From positions 40,225,936 through 40,289,935 of the forward strand of contig CM075857.1 in assembly GCA_037975125.1 (NCBI GenBank): a stretch of DNA of 64,000 nucleotides. The letters run 5' to 3'. Source of the DNA: Latrodectus hesperus. Lineage: Eukaryota > Arthropoda > Arachnida > Araneae > Theridiidae. The stretch's first letter is position 1; the number at the start of each line of letters is the position of its first letter. This document shows positions 48,260 through 62,491 of this stretch, piece by piece. The notes beneath the pieces are model-generated. The model saw only the letters and a program-made list of their open reading frames with translations, ran no database searches and had not been told where the DNA came from. Made by a program: the position numbers and the translations under genes.

Positions 48260-49460
48260 CACTATCTACCAATAAGTCTTAAATATCGGTGATAAAAAAG
48301 ATAAACGCAATTATAGTCATATTTAATAGTTAGTATAGCTTCCACGTAAAGCATTTACTGCCTTAACCCTCCAGGCATGTTTTCCATATATGTTTGAATA
48401 AGGAACAGGGATATTTTCTTCCACTCGGTTTGAAGAAGACATTTGAGTTCTTTCACCTTGTAAAAAGACATGTAGATTTAATTTTGAACGTTGCTGCGCC
48501 CCTTAATTCGGTGATCCAACTCACCCCAAAGGAATTCTTTAGGATTCAAATCTGGACTCTGGGCCGGCTAGTCCCATCGATTCACTCCACCTTTAGCCAT
48601 TTCATGTTGGACATCGCAACATAACAGGTGAGATTGTCATTCCGGAAGAAACGATGATCTGGAAGAACAAAATTGCCACAGCGTAGGAAAACTAGTACAG
48701 TGCAGTGGTAGTCGGCATTAAGTCTACCATGAATTGTGATCAAGGGTCTCCGGCCTGATTCCACCTTCGCCACACTCTACTGTTGGAACAATGAATTCTG
48801 AAAAAAGGCGTTCGCCAGGCATACGCCAAACCCAGACTCTTGCTATTCTGATTGGTATAGCAAGAACCTAGATTCATATCACTCCAGGTAACTTGTTTCC
48901 ATTCCTCTGCGGTCCTATTTCAACCTGGTTCGACCCACCTCAATTGGACACTGCGGCTGAATTTGGAAATCAATGACTTATGAATGCAGCACGATTATAG
49001 AAACCAAGCAAATGTGCTTCCTTTTTGTTGGTATTTATTGAAAATACAGTTCTGGATGCTTGTTGGAGCTCCTAGAGTATGTGGGCTATCAATATATTGC
49101 CTTTTTCTGAAGTTCTTTAGACAGCGTTTGCTTATGAGTACTTCTTAATTTCGTGAGCCTGCATATCAAAGCCCATTCTGATAATCAGTTCTCACAATCC
49201 ACTTCTTAATCACAAAAGCTACTGTCGATTTTGAAATGTTTAATTCCCTAAATTTGTCCCTTAAGAAACATCAGTTTTTATAACATTCGACAATTATGTT
49301 TTTTTCGAAGTCAGCTCGAAATTTCATGGCATCTTGCATGCAACTAGTGATAATGCTGTTTCTTACACAATATTTTACGGAATGCGTGATGTAGATCAGA
49401 TCAGAACAGTTGTGATATCCTTATTTGCATAGGTGTCCAAATACTTATTGGTAGATAGTG
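48260..49460 (-). mobile_element. Tc1-like DNA transposon relic
   Basis: The ends share a perfect 18-bp inverted repeat CACTATCTACCAATAAGT (48260-48277 and 49443-49460), and similarity continues imperfectly inward. The 1.2-kb length and the internal minus-strand transposase remains fit a Tc1-like element. TA target sites cannot be placed securely in the TA-rich flanks. Confidence 0.88.
48290..49000 (-). pseudogene. Tc1-like transposase pseudogene
   Basis: Minus-strand pieces in order include [16 protein letters not shown], then FRNDNLTCYVA where the family has QDDNxxCHVA (first Asp changed to Asn). PAQSPDLNPKEFLWGELDHR and, at the end, LIQTYMENMPGGLRQ follow. Several stops and frame changes separate the pieces, so it is not functional. 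Confidence 0.82.
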
Positions 49461-52216
49461 CATATATATTCTATAGTTATTGAAAATTCTATTGAAATAT
49501 TTTCTCTCATTTATAATAATAAATTATGAATCTAAAAAAATTTTAATCATATAAATAAAGAGTAGCGATTACATCATTCTGGAAAATTTTACCAATGTGA
49601 AATCATTAATATTTTTTCAATTATCTTAAGACAGCTTTTTTTTTTATTTTCCATCTCATACTGAAATCTAATAGTTTAATTTCAAAATTGCTTAAAGGAA
49701 ATAAATAAACAATAATATTTTCCAAACATTCTTATTTCTGTACCTTAAAATTAAGATAATGAAACAGAATTTTTTTTAAAAAAACATCATGTGGAGAATA
49801 TGATAATGAGATCTTTTCAGCTTGACCTTTGAGAAGAATTTTTCTCAAAAATGAAAATCCGAACGAAAATATTACTTTTACATTTCGTAATTAATTTGAT
49901 TTGTAATTACACTACATTTTTTTTTAAATATTTGTTACGATAACGATGGAATTTTCTGCATCTTTCAGCAGATTCAATAAACTTTAGCATATTTTAAAAT
50001 GATAATTTAAATTCTGACTCAATTTCCGACATAAAATGGCATTATAATCTTAAATTAAATTACGCAGTTAAAACAAAATAAGCACTGATATCGAATTTAT
50101 TTTATTTCAGATTTCTTAGACGAATCGAATAGGAGTTGAGAACATAAAAGGCTTTCAGGAATGATAACCATCAGCTAACGAGGTCGCGAGGAATCGTTAA
50201 AGTTCCATTCTTCTGCGAGTGGATCTCAACGAATAAAATGATCAAGTAGTATTCCAAGAAGAAAAATATTAAAACTATTATCAGTTAATGTAGAAGTGAC
50301 TCATTATGGTAATAATCTGGAAAAGATTCATTTAAATTTCAAAATAGACCACTAATTTGTGTAGTATTGAAAAAATGAAAGCATGAAATTAAAATTCGTA
50401 TTACTTTAATCAGATATTAAAGATAAATTACTCTAAAATATATGCATTTAACTTTGAAAAGAAATACAGATAAATCTGGAATTTAGATTAATTATTCTAG
50501 AATATATAAAGCGAATATGTGTATGAAATTTTGAAAAGAAATCTACATGGCAAATTTAAATTGGTAAAGGCAATTTTCTTAAAATAAGAATAATATATAA
50601 TTAACACTACTTTAATGATATTGTAATTGAAGTTATAGATGTTAATTATATATAATAAATTGTATTAACATTTATCTATATGAATTATTAATTACCTAAG
50701 TCTAGTAGAGCTATTTGTGTTACTTATTTATATGAATTATTGATTATATATTATATGATCATGATTATGAAACCCACCAATGATAGAACTTTTATGGAAC
50801 GTTCCTAAATGAATAGCTACTCTTGTAAAAGATAAAAGAATATTTTTCTAGTTTCCGCTGCAAAATATGTGCGTAAAATTAAAACGAATATGTTGTCATT
50901 AATCATAACAAAAAAATGCCACTGAATCTTTGTATTTCTATTTAAGAGGAAGTTATGTATATATCAAAAGAAATGCTGAAAAACATTCAAGTCATGTTGA
51001 TAATAGATTTCAAATATATTTTTTTAATTTCCGTTCTATTGTTTCTTTGCAAATGAGTGAAAAAGTTAATTATATATTTAAATTTCATTTTATGTGAGAG
51101 AGACTATGCTAAGCAATGCGCCATAGTATTGAGAGGTGCAGATACTAATAAATGAAAAAGTTACACTTCAAATTATTTCAATACTATTTCATCTTAAATT
51201 TTGTATTTATGAATTTATGTTCAAAACTCGCATACTAAACCTTGTTATGGTAAATAAGATGTATTAGTTTTGTATTCTTAAAATTTAAGTCTAGAATTCA
51301 TAAAAAAAACTTATTTAAGTAAATATGGTGCATCTCATATAAATAACTTTAACTAACGAAATTAATTTTTGTTCCTTGATGCAGTTTTTGATCCTCTTTT
51401 ATTAATATTTATTTTTTTAGCCATTAAGTGGTTGTTTCGTTCGTTCCAGTTAAGAACATGGATGAATCACATTATTACAATTCTCATTGGTTTAAAATTT
51501 CCATGACGTCAGATAAAGTTTCGTCTACCTCACATCGCATTGAGAAGGCGTCGTAAATTCGACTTGTCGATGAATTTGCTGTCTCTCTTATATCACATTC
51601 TTTGTGTGGCAGCAAACAAGGCGAAGTTCACCCTCGAATGTACTGAGTGTCTTTGGCGATAAGAAAAATCTATTTATGATTTTTACCAAGTATTTTTTTA
51701 ATTATAATTTTTAACGCTTGTAAAAGTTTTCAAATTCATGAACATTTCCTGTTACCCTAATAAATAATAAGTTTTCAAATTTTTAGCGATATTACTTCCC
51801 AAATTAAACACGGTGGCAATAGAATAGAAGAAGAATCCAAATGAAAAAGATAAAACAAAATATCCACTTTATAGTTAGTTTAAATCTGTAAGGTCGATTT
51901 TTAATTACGATTAAAAATTTTCATCCTGCCGCAAACAAAATGAAAGAAGAATTTCCATATCTTACAAGCGCAGGTGGTAAGATAAAGTTAATTTACTTAG
52001 AGCACTCTATCTTTTAATAAATGTAATAAACATTTACAAGTCAATATTATGTGCCAGTTTATAACTTGCAATTCATATGATTAGAAATAAAAGCAATTTG
52101 AAACAAATGAAAAGCAAAACTTTATCCTTCATTTAATGATAATTTAGTAAACGTGCATTTAAATATGCATTTATATTTAAATGGTAAATATGTAAAATAC
52201 TTATGCAATATGCATC

Positions 52217-52253
52217 AATACTAAATATGCATTAACTATGCATATTTAGTATT
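52217..52253. repeat. Palindrome in an ATGCAT-rich patch
   Basis: 16-bp perfect arms (AATACTAAATATGCAT) with a 5-base loop, inside a 190-base stretch (52140-52330) with many ATGCAT or GTGCAT hexamers. Confidence 0.85.
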
Positions 52254-55200
52254 AATACACTCAGTAAATACTAAATGTATATTAAATGTGCATTAAAATA
52301 TGCATTAAACGTGCATATATACTTAAATGTATCACATGATCTCGAATAAAAATTCATTTTGTATAAATTTATACAGTTACTACAATTTTCAAAGAAAATC
52401 AAAATATGTCTGAGAACAAATATAGTAACATTTCAATATGAAAGAACTGTACATTTTAATAAATTTAAGCAAAGATATCAGAAATATACATAAATAATTA
52501 GTTTATGCATATCCTGATTGACAATTATTCAGCATATTTTCACCCACAACGAGGCAGTAGTGTAAAAATTTCTTTTGTGAGAATTCTAAAACATCTTTCA
52601 GCATATGGAATTTGTTTTCCAAAATGGAAAAGAAACTTTCTTAACATTTCTGCAGATGCATCAAATCTGAGTCATCAAAAGCACCATTTGCTCTTAAAGT
52701 TCATTAATGGCTGGATTTAAGCGGATTTCCCGCTAAAGGATCTCATTCTTAAGACACAATAAATATAGATTAGATTTTTCAAATGTTCACTTATCAGTAT
52801 TACTTATAAATCTCCGGCCAATATTAATTATTATGTAAATAAAATTAACAGTTAAGAAAAACTCCTAAATTAGTTCATTAAAATTATTTTTTAAATGTCT
52901 TTATAACATATCTTCCTTTAGTCTAAAGTTCAATATAAGGATATATCATTTCTTCATTATACGAAACATTTTTTTACAAGTAATTTATAAATATTAAATT
53001 ATGTTTCGTAATTTTTTCCTTGTGTTGCTATGTAACATTATTTTGATGAAAGAGAATCTGAAATATTTAAATACACATACATAATATTTAAAAAAAGAAT
53101 ATGAGCAAATTTTATTTCTTCACAAAGTACAAAATTATATGTTTTGCATAAGAATTAAATCTTAAAATATTGTTACAAAACATAATTTGTATTTTTTTCT
53201 GATTCCCTAAAATTTTAAAGATTTCATAGATGACAAAGAATTAAGGCATTTAAAATTTTATAGAAAGGAAAGACATACATTACACCAATATTTAGTTGAA
53301 AAAGCATTCTTAATATTAAAGTAACATTAAAATATCACAACATATATATTTTTAAAAACAAACGCTAAGATGTGATCAAATAAATACAAAATGAATAATA
53401 TAATGACATTTCTGAAATGAAAATCAATAATAATAGCATCATATTTACAAAATAATATTTTTAACATTTTTCTAACAATAAAGGCAGCTATTTCTCCTTT
53501 TAATCAACAGATACAAAAAATATTATCTTCTAAAAAATATTATCAAACATACATCCATATATTTCCTACTGCATGAAAATAAATTGTATATGTTTATAAA
53601 AATGCTATCGTAGTAAAACAAATAATGTAAACAAAATAAAATCCATAAATATTTATTTTCTTCGCAAATAAACAACTAATATAACTCATATACATACGTA
53701 TATAGATACTTTATTTTATTTTCATTATCAAAATTAGAAGAATTAATGTGCTTTTAATGCCTTAAAATAATCATACTCCATTTGAATGAATTTTAATTCA
53801 TTTTTATTAAGAATTTTTATTAAGAAGAGAAATACAATTAAATTGTTATATTTTATTCTAATATATTTATAATCAATGTGCACTACTTTTTCTTTGAATA
53901 ATTAAAAATATAATATTTTTTAAACTCCTCTGACTTTCATTTGAAAAAAGAAGAAGAAATAAGTAAATTCTGGCTGTAGTTTGCTATATGTTAAGTACAT
54001 CTTTCTTAAGGGCCAAAACTAATATATAACTGAATACATAATATTCGCGACATATTTTTAAAATATAACACTTTCAACATAAATACATTAATCTGGTGTT
54101 AGGATGTATATACCATGAAATAATATAAAACAAGGCGTTTCTAATATCTTCACTGGAATGATTACGATTTTTTCTATTTAGGCATCTTAAAATCGCTATC
54201 AAAAACTTGTGGATAATTGGAAGTATTCAATCAAAATAATGGCAGAAAGCCAAAAACACTTTGTGAATATAATTCCACCAGTCAAAATTTATTCAGAAAA
54301 ATTCTCCATAAATGACTCAATCAATAATATGTAGCATATAGTAGATAAAAAAAAGACCACAAAAAATGACAATTTTGAAAAGAAACTTTTATTGATTTGA
54401 TTTTTAAAATTACAAATATTTTTAAAGGATATTTTCAAACAATTTTGGTATATTATGATTTAACAATTTTAAATGAAGATTTGCTTCATGTAAATTTTTA
54501 AATGCTCTATGAGATAAGAAAAATGATACCAGATATATAAAAATAATTTTATTTGCAAAACATTTATACATTTTTATTTTAATTTGCTCCAAGCATTGTG
54601 AAGTAACTGTGAACATAAAACCACTGTTTCAAACTTTTAAGAAGAATTATTGAAAAAGTAATTCTGTCGCATGTGTGCGTGAGATTATCACTCGATAGAT
54701 TAATCATACTATTATTTATAAATATTCTGAGATGAATTTTCTAAAAGCAGAACTACGTTTTTTTTAATGCATATTTTTAATGGTTATTTGCATGTTAATA
54801 TAAATATTAGAAGTGTGTAAAATAAATTATAAAAAAATATTATAAACATAAATTATAAAAATTACTATAAATATTTTATTAAACGTTTTAAATTATTTTT
54901 GTATAGTTAAGAATTCTCTATGTTTCAACTAAAGTACACATACAAATTATATTATGAATAATATTAATAGAAAAAAGTAATAGATAAATTTGTATTCATA
55001 AATCAATATAATTTGTCAACACATTAAACTCAAGCCTATGAATACTGAACAAATGACCTATTTACTGGGTCCAACAAGAACATACAATTTTGTAGAACAT
55101 ATTAGTCATATATAAGAAGATTTAATGTACAGTTTTCTAAATCGTTTTCTATTCCTATTCAAGCACTCAAACTACACATTTATTGCATGGATACAATATT

Positions 55201-55520
55201 CTTGATGTTATGCCATTTATAATATAGCAAAATTTATCAAATATTTAAACACTATATACTATAGATTTTTTTATTATTTTTAAAAATAAATGCAAATGAA
55301 TAAAATTTAAGTGAACCAGTATAGCTTCAGTTCATTTTTAATACAAATAAAGGAAATAGTTATTTTTAAAAAATAACTGTTACACACTACAAATTTAATA
55401 AGCAAATTGAAATTAATATATGTCAAGAAATGCAATATTGTTCTTGCTACACAGAACGCAATAAACGATAAATGCTATAAATAAGACAAAAGAACTATCT
55501 TTTTTTTAGTTTGGACAGAA

Positions 55521-55558
55521 AAATATACCATTTACTTATCATAGTAAATGGTATATTT
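55521..55558. repeat. Perfect palindrome, 16-bp arms
   Basis: AAATATACCATTTACT (55521-55536) is inverted at 55543-55558 around TATCAT. Parts of the arm recur directly downstream in a small tandem array. Confidence 0.9.
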
Positions 55559-56179
55559 ACTTTTATGTATATTTGGTATATTTGGCAAAAAGTATATTGT
55601 ATATTTGGCAAAAAGTAAATGGTATATTTGGCAAATTATTTTTCAGTACTAGTTTGTTTTCGTTTTCACCAAAATGTACTTCAAAAAGAGGTAAAATTAT
55701 ATTAAAATTAATATTAAGTTAAAAATTAAATACATCTTTTTTATCTTGAAGTATTCGTTTTTTTTTATAACTTCTGATATTGGACATCTTTTGTATAATG
55801 TAATTAGCCATTAGCTTTTTAAGGTTTGTTTTCAACAATAGGAAAAATTACATGAAATTTATAATGAATAAATCTTTCAAAAATTTAACTTTTAAAGAAA
55901 TTTGTTTATATTTTAAAAAATAAATTAAAAATTTGTGCTTATATAGTTAACTTATATCTATTTTTAATCACAAATGAAAGATAGCTTTGTATTAACTGTA
56001 ATTAAGTTTATATATTCTAAACTAAACAAAAATTTTAATTATATTTTCAAAAATAGAGCAATTATTATCTGCATGCCCAGTATTTTGAAAACTTTAAAAG
56101 TAATCATAACTGAGATATTTATATTTCATATTGAAATAAAAGTACACATTCTTAAATAATTTTTCCTTTTTACCATATA

Positions 56180-56185
56180 TTTATT
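56180..56185 (-). promoter_or_regulatory. Candidate polyadenylation signal of the MATH-BTB gene
   Basis: AATAAA on the minus strand, about 140 bases beyond the stop codon. Confidence 0.5.
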
Positions 56186-56322
56186 AAACTTTGATGATTT
56201 ATAAATGCCAAATATTCAAACCCACATATTGTACTATAAAATATGATTTACTTACCAAACTCAAAAAATTTTTACCATATTTCGTACGAAACCATTTTTT
56301 GCATTTGATGAAAAATACCAAA

Positions 56323-59079
56323 TTATTGATAGAAATCAAAGTTTTCTGTATGCTCTCCTCTATCTTCGAATTTCCAAGTTATGTCTTCATTTGTCATTTT
56401 TAATTTTTCTTTTTGTTCATAAACAAATAAAGATTGTCGATACAAATTAAGTCGAGCATTCATAGCCATTTTTAAAAATTCGTACGAAATTTCTTCATTC
56501 CAACTTGCAAGAAAAAATTCGATTATGATTGTTTGATTCTTACAACTGAATATGCAATCAAAGTCCAGGTCTTCCAAAGGGAGTATTGGCTTATCGAGTG
56601 TGATGTTCTTGTTAAATGCTGAGTACAATGCCTCCATTTCTTCGTCTTCTTGGAGTTCAGTTTCTTGGTCGTCTTCTTGCAGTTCAGTTTCTTGATCGTC
56701 TTCTTCCATCGCGCGGATGGATTTCCAATCATCAGAAAATGTAATATCAAACCATTTATTTAAAATGCATTGTACAAAATTGTGTTGTTTTTGATCCATA
56801 CTTATGTTATGTGATTCGAACAAATTAGCTGGTGTGGCGAACGTTACTCGATGGTTTGCAAGTTTCTCGTTGAGATCCTGCATTACACTCTTGAAAAATT
56901 GAAAACAGTCTTTTCTTGTCAAAAAATATTTTGTAAAATCTCTTTTTATAAATCGCATCATTTCTCTGACTAGGTCCTCTTGTTTTACGTAAATGAAATT
57001 CTTGTACTCGAAGTACCCCAAATTTTTGGCGTGCTCATACCCTGCATAAGCTTTTGACAAAAGGAACCCAATAACGATTTCTTGATTACCAACAGTTAAT
57101 AAATCAAAGAACGCCAAGTCCCTCATCGATACATCTTGGGAAAAGGAATTATCTTTTGAAAATGAACCATAGCATTTCATTTCTTTCTTGAAAGTATCCA
57201 AGCACACATCGTCTTCAGGTTTGAAATTGCAGTCGCCTTTTTCAATAAATAAAAGCATTTCTCGAACTAAATCTTGCCTTTCTTCTTCGATAAATTTCCA
57301 ACTGCCTGTGTCGTGCACTTTAAACCAGTTAGTAAGAATGTATTTTATGGATGCATTTTTCAATTTAACATCTTTGAAACTATCCGCGAATATTAACAAA
57401 TCAGCAGCAGTGTCATATTTTAAGTTATTTTTCATGTAGCTACAGCAGTCTTCAAGAAGCCCTACCATGTCATACTTATTACCAACTGTGTACAAATTAC
57501 AACACTCCTTTAGGCTGCAAATGTGATCAAGTGTATGGAATCGAACATAACAAATCATGTTATAAAATGTATGATATTCTTCTTCTTTAAATGGTATGGA
57601 TTCGGTTTTACCTTCCGATGCAAGCAAACTTTGAAAATAAGGAGACTCTTCGCTTAACTGTTTACAAAACAGACTATTCTTATTAGAAAGATTCAATCTA
57701 TATTCAAAAATATCTTCTCCTGTGTTATCATTATGTTTATATTCACGAAGAAACCATTTTTCTTCCAATTCTATAGGCTGTAGACATACATCATCACTAT
57801 TCGAAACTGCTTCACATTTACCACCTATGCTACTTTCGGATGGTCTTTTGGCTCTTCCGTACCGTGGATATGCACCGTAGCATTCCATTTCTTCTCTAAA
57901 AGACTTCAAACACTCATTGTCACTTGCCAGAAAGCCATGATTTTCTTCACTCATGTTAATGATCTCTCTTATTAAATCTCTACGTTCTTCTTCAAGTACT
58001 TTCCACGCATCTGAAAGCTTCACTGCATACCAATTAGCTAGAATGTATTCCATGATAAACTCCTTCATTTTCCTGTCTTTATAAAGATCACAAAACATTA
58101 ACAAATCAGAAGCGTTTTCGCTTTTTATATTCCTTCTCATGTATTGATGACAACTTTCGATGAGTCCATCCACATTATATTTATCTGCAATCACATATAG
58201 TTCTGTACATTCTTCAAGGCTATGTATATGTTCTAGTGAGTTAAAACGAACGTAGCATACCATGTTGTAAAAAGCTTTATACTCATCATCTTCAATGGAC
58301 AATAGTTGAGTAATGCCTTCTTTGAAAGATGTACAGAACAAACTTCTGAAGTAGGCAGATTTCAACCGAAGTTGCTTACATAACGGCTTATCAGGGTCAC
58401 TGAGTATCAAACTATGCTTTAGGTGACTCTTCCCAGTTTTTTCATCCTGAATAACTTCATGCAAAAACCATTCTTCTTCATAATCTTTTTCATGAAATAG
58501 TTCTTCTGACAAGAAAGAAATTTTCTCCACAACTCCCTCTATATGAAACTTGATATCACAGTGAATGGTTAGCGTATCGTTTAGTAGAAATCTTTTTGAC
58601 TTAAAAAGTAAATCTTTTCTTCTCATGAACTTGGGAAATCCGATTTCATAATCTACGACTCCTTTCTCTTCAATTTCTCGGTATAAATCACATTTCCCAC
58701 CAAATGTTTGAGGATACTTCAAATCGCCATCAACATCTACCACTGTTAGAGTTCCATTGAGGGAAATAGCTCTTGAACCATAAATGATGTCTGAATTATA
58801 GAAAATTATTTCAAACAGGGTTGAAATATATCCTTTGTTTTCATCAGGACTGTCATGGTAAGGGCATCCGTTCGAATAAAAAGCAATTTGCACGAAAAGA
58901 CTGAAAATGCGAAAACTGTATTTTGGTTGTCCTTTACCACTCTTAATAACTCCATTGCATTCTTCCTTACAGTTACACTGCTCTGGTGTACTAAAATGAG
59001 GAATGTCAACCCTTATGACAACATCGTGAGTACCTAACCGCACATCGAAATCATCAACGTCTTCGTCCGCGTGTTCCAT
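56323..59079 (-). CDS. MATH-domain protein with tandem BTB-BACK modules
   Basis: 918 codons, uninterrupted. The ATG (59077-59079) has a favourable context (GAAATGG), and an upstream in-frame stop occurs before any other ATG. Residues about 15-180 look like a MATH/TRAF-like domain. Residues 201-402 are a BTB fold (SAYFRSLF, FYNMVCYVRF, LYVIADKYNVDGLIESC) followed by a BACK-like helical region ending in EEERRDLIREI and FREEMECYG. Residues 439-638 repeat the whole module (SPYFQSLL, FYNMICYVRF, LYTVGNKYDMVGLLEDC, FKKEMKCYG). Residues about 655-740, 761-790 and 835-890 are further partial, diverged BACK-like copies, with an acidic EDDQETELQ doublet at 793-810. MATH-BTB proteins (SPOP, TDPOZ) typically have one BTB and recruit substrates to CUL3 ubiquitin ligase. 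That role is likely here, but the tandem design is unusual. It could also be annotated as a TD-and-POZ protein. Confidence 0.9.
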   Translation of the reverse strand: MEHADEDVDDFDVRLGTHDVVIRVDIPHFSTPEQCNCKEECNGVIKSGKGQPKYSFRIFSLFVQIAFYSNGCPYHDSPDENKGYISTLFEIIFYNSDIIYGSRAISLNGTLTVVDVDGDLKYPQTFGGKCDLYREIEEKGVVDYEIGFPKFMRRKDLLFKSKRFLLNDTLTIHCDIKFHIEGVVEKISFLSEELFHEKDYEEEWFLHEVIQDEKTGKSHLKHSLILSDPDKPLCKQLRLKSAYFRSLFCTSFKEGITQLLSIEDDEYKAFYNMVCYVRFNSLEHIHSLEECTELYVIADKYNVDGLIESCHQYMRRNIKSENASDLLMFCDLYKDRKMKEFIMEYILANWYAVKLSDAWKVLEEERRDLIREIINMSEENHGFLASDNECLKSFREEMECYGAYPRYGRAKRPSESSIGGKCEAVSNSDDVCLQPIELEEKWFLREYKHNDNTGEDIFEYRLNLSNKNSLFCKQLSEESPYFQSLLASEGKTESIPFKEEEYHTFYNMICYVRFHTLDHICSLKECCNLYTVGNKYDMVGLLEDCCSYMKNNLKYDTAADLLIFADSFKDVKLKNASIKYILTNWFKVHDTGSWKFIEEERQDLVREMLLFIEKGDCNFKPEDDVCLDTFKKEMKCYGSFSKDNSFSQDVSMRDLAFFDLLTVGNQEIVIGFLLSKAYAGYEHAKNLGYFEYKNFIYVKQEDLVREMMRFIKRDFTKYFLTRKDCFQFFKSVMQDLNEKLANHRVTFATPANLFESHNISMDQKQHNFVQCILNKWFDITFSDDWKSIRAMEEDDQETELQEDDQETELQEDEEMEALYSAFNKNITLDKPILPLEDLDFDCIFSCKNQTIIIEFFLASWNEEISYEFLKMAMNARLNLYRQSLFVYEQKEKLKMTNEDITWKFEDRGEHTENFDFYQ

Positions 59080-59087
59080 TTCAATAT

Positions 59088-59296
59088 CTGAGAGCGAGCG
59101 CTCAAATGATAATGTTCATTTTTATTATTTGTATTACTCTACACTTCAAAAAAGAGAGGGAAAAAAAACCTGTCTCGCTTTCTTTATCTCTTAACTGCGA
59201 TGGCCTTGAACAATGATGCAAAACGCGCTTGTCTAAAAACAAACACGTCTTTTTTTCTTTTTTCGTCACTCACATGCGAAACCAGACGGAACTTAC
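59088..59296 (-). other. Candidate 5'UTR intron of the MATH-BTB gene
   Basis: Minus-strand donor AAAG|GTAAGT (GT at 59295-59296) and acceptor GCTCGCTCTCAG|AT (AG at 59088-59089) would splice out 209 bases, leaving ATATTGAA before the ATG. It is predicted from splice motifs only. Confidence 0.4.
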
Positions 59297-62102
<2,806 letters not shown>

Positions 62103-62116
62103 GAGATGTTGCATGT

Positions 62117-62477
62117 TGTTGTTGTTGTTGCACCGGCATACTTCCCTGTACCTAGCCCTTAGATGGACTTTACCAGTTGGATAGAAGCAGCCGGATGGAG
62201 TGATTTTGAAGCAGGAAGCAAGCAGAAGATTCTCAAGACTTGACCTGCCACCCCAGATGAGTTTGCTCACCTGGAGGACATTGTAGCCAGATTTAGTGTG
62301 TCCCGGCCGCCTTTAGCGAAAACAACGGAACAAGTTGCAAAAATATGTGGAGTAACACACTTACATAGAATTACAAATGATAAGAATACATAGAATACAT
62401 AAAATTACAAATGATGAGAATACAATGTGAATGAATGACAAAGTATGAAAATACAAAGGATTACAAATAATGACTAA
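62117..62477 (-). mobile_element. Retroposed element with (CAA)n tail, unknown family
   Basis: 361 bp flanked by a perfect 14-bp duplication GAGATGTTGCATGT (62103-62116 and 62478-62491). Read on the minus strand it ends GGTGCAACAACAACAACAA, a (CAA)n tail. The tail-proximal half is GC-rich (GGCGGCCGGGACACACTAA onward). The head is AT-rich with ATACATAGAAT-like repeats and has no visible tRNA-type promoter. It may be a 5'-truncated LINE 3'UTR or a non-tRNA SINE. Confidence 0.75.
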
Positions 62478-62491
62478 GAGATGTTGCATGT

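Larger units (their letters stand above)
49461..56179. other. AT-rich non-coding stretch
   Basis: About 6.7 kb without a recognisable gene. A slightly GC-richer patch at 51440-51660 contains a CRE-like TGACGTCA (51504-51511) but no exon I can support. Small palindromes are at 52217-52253 and 55521-55558. A short tandem array of TATATTTGGCAAAAAGTA-like units lies at 55565-55640. Confidence 0.45.

Noticed and set aside
51440..51660. GC-richer patch with a CRE-like TGACGTCA, considered as a first exon or promoter
   Set aside because: No start codon, splice pair or linked coding exon was found.
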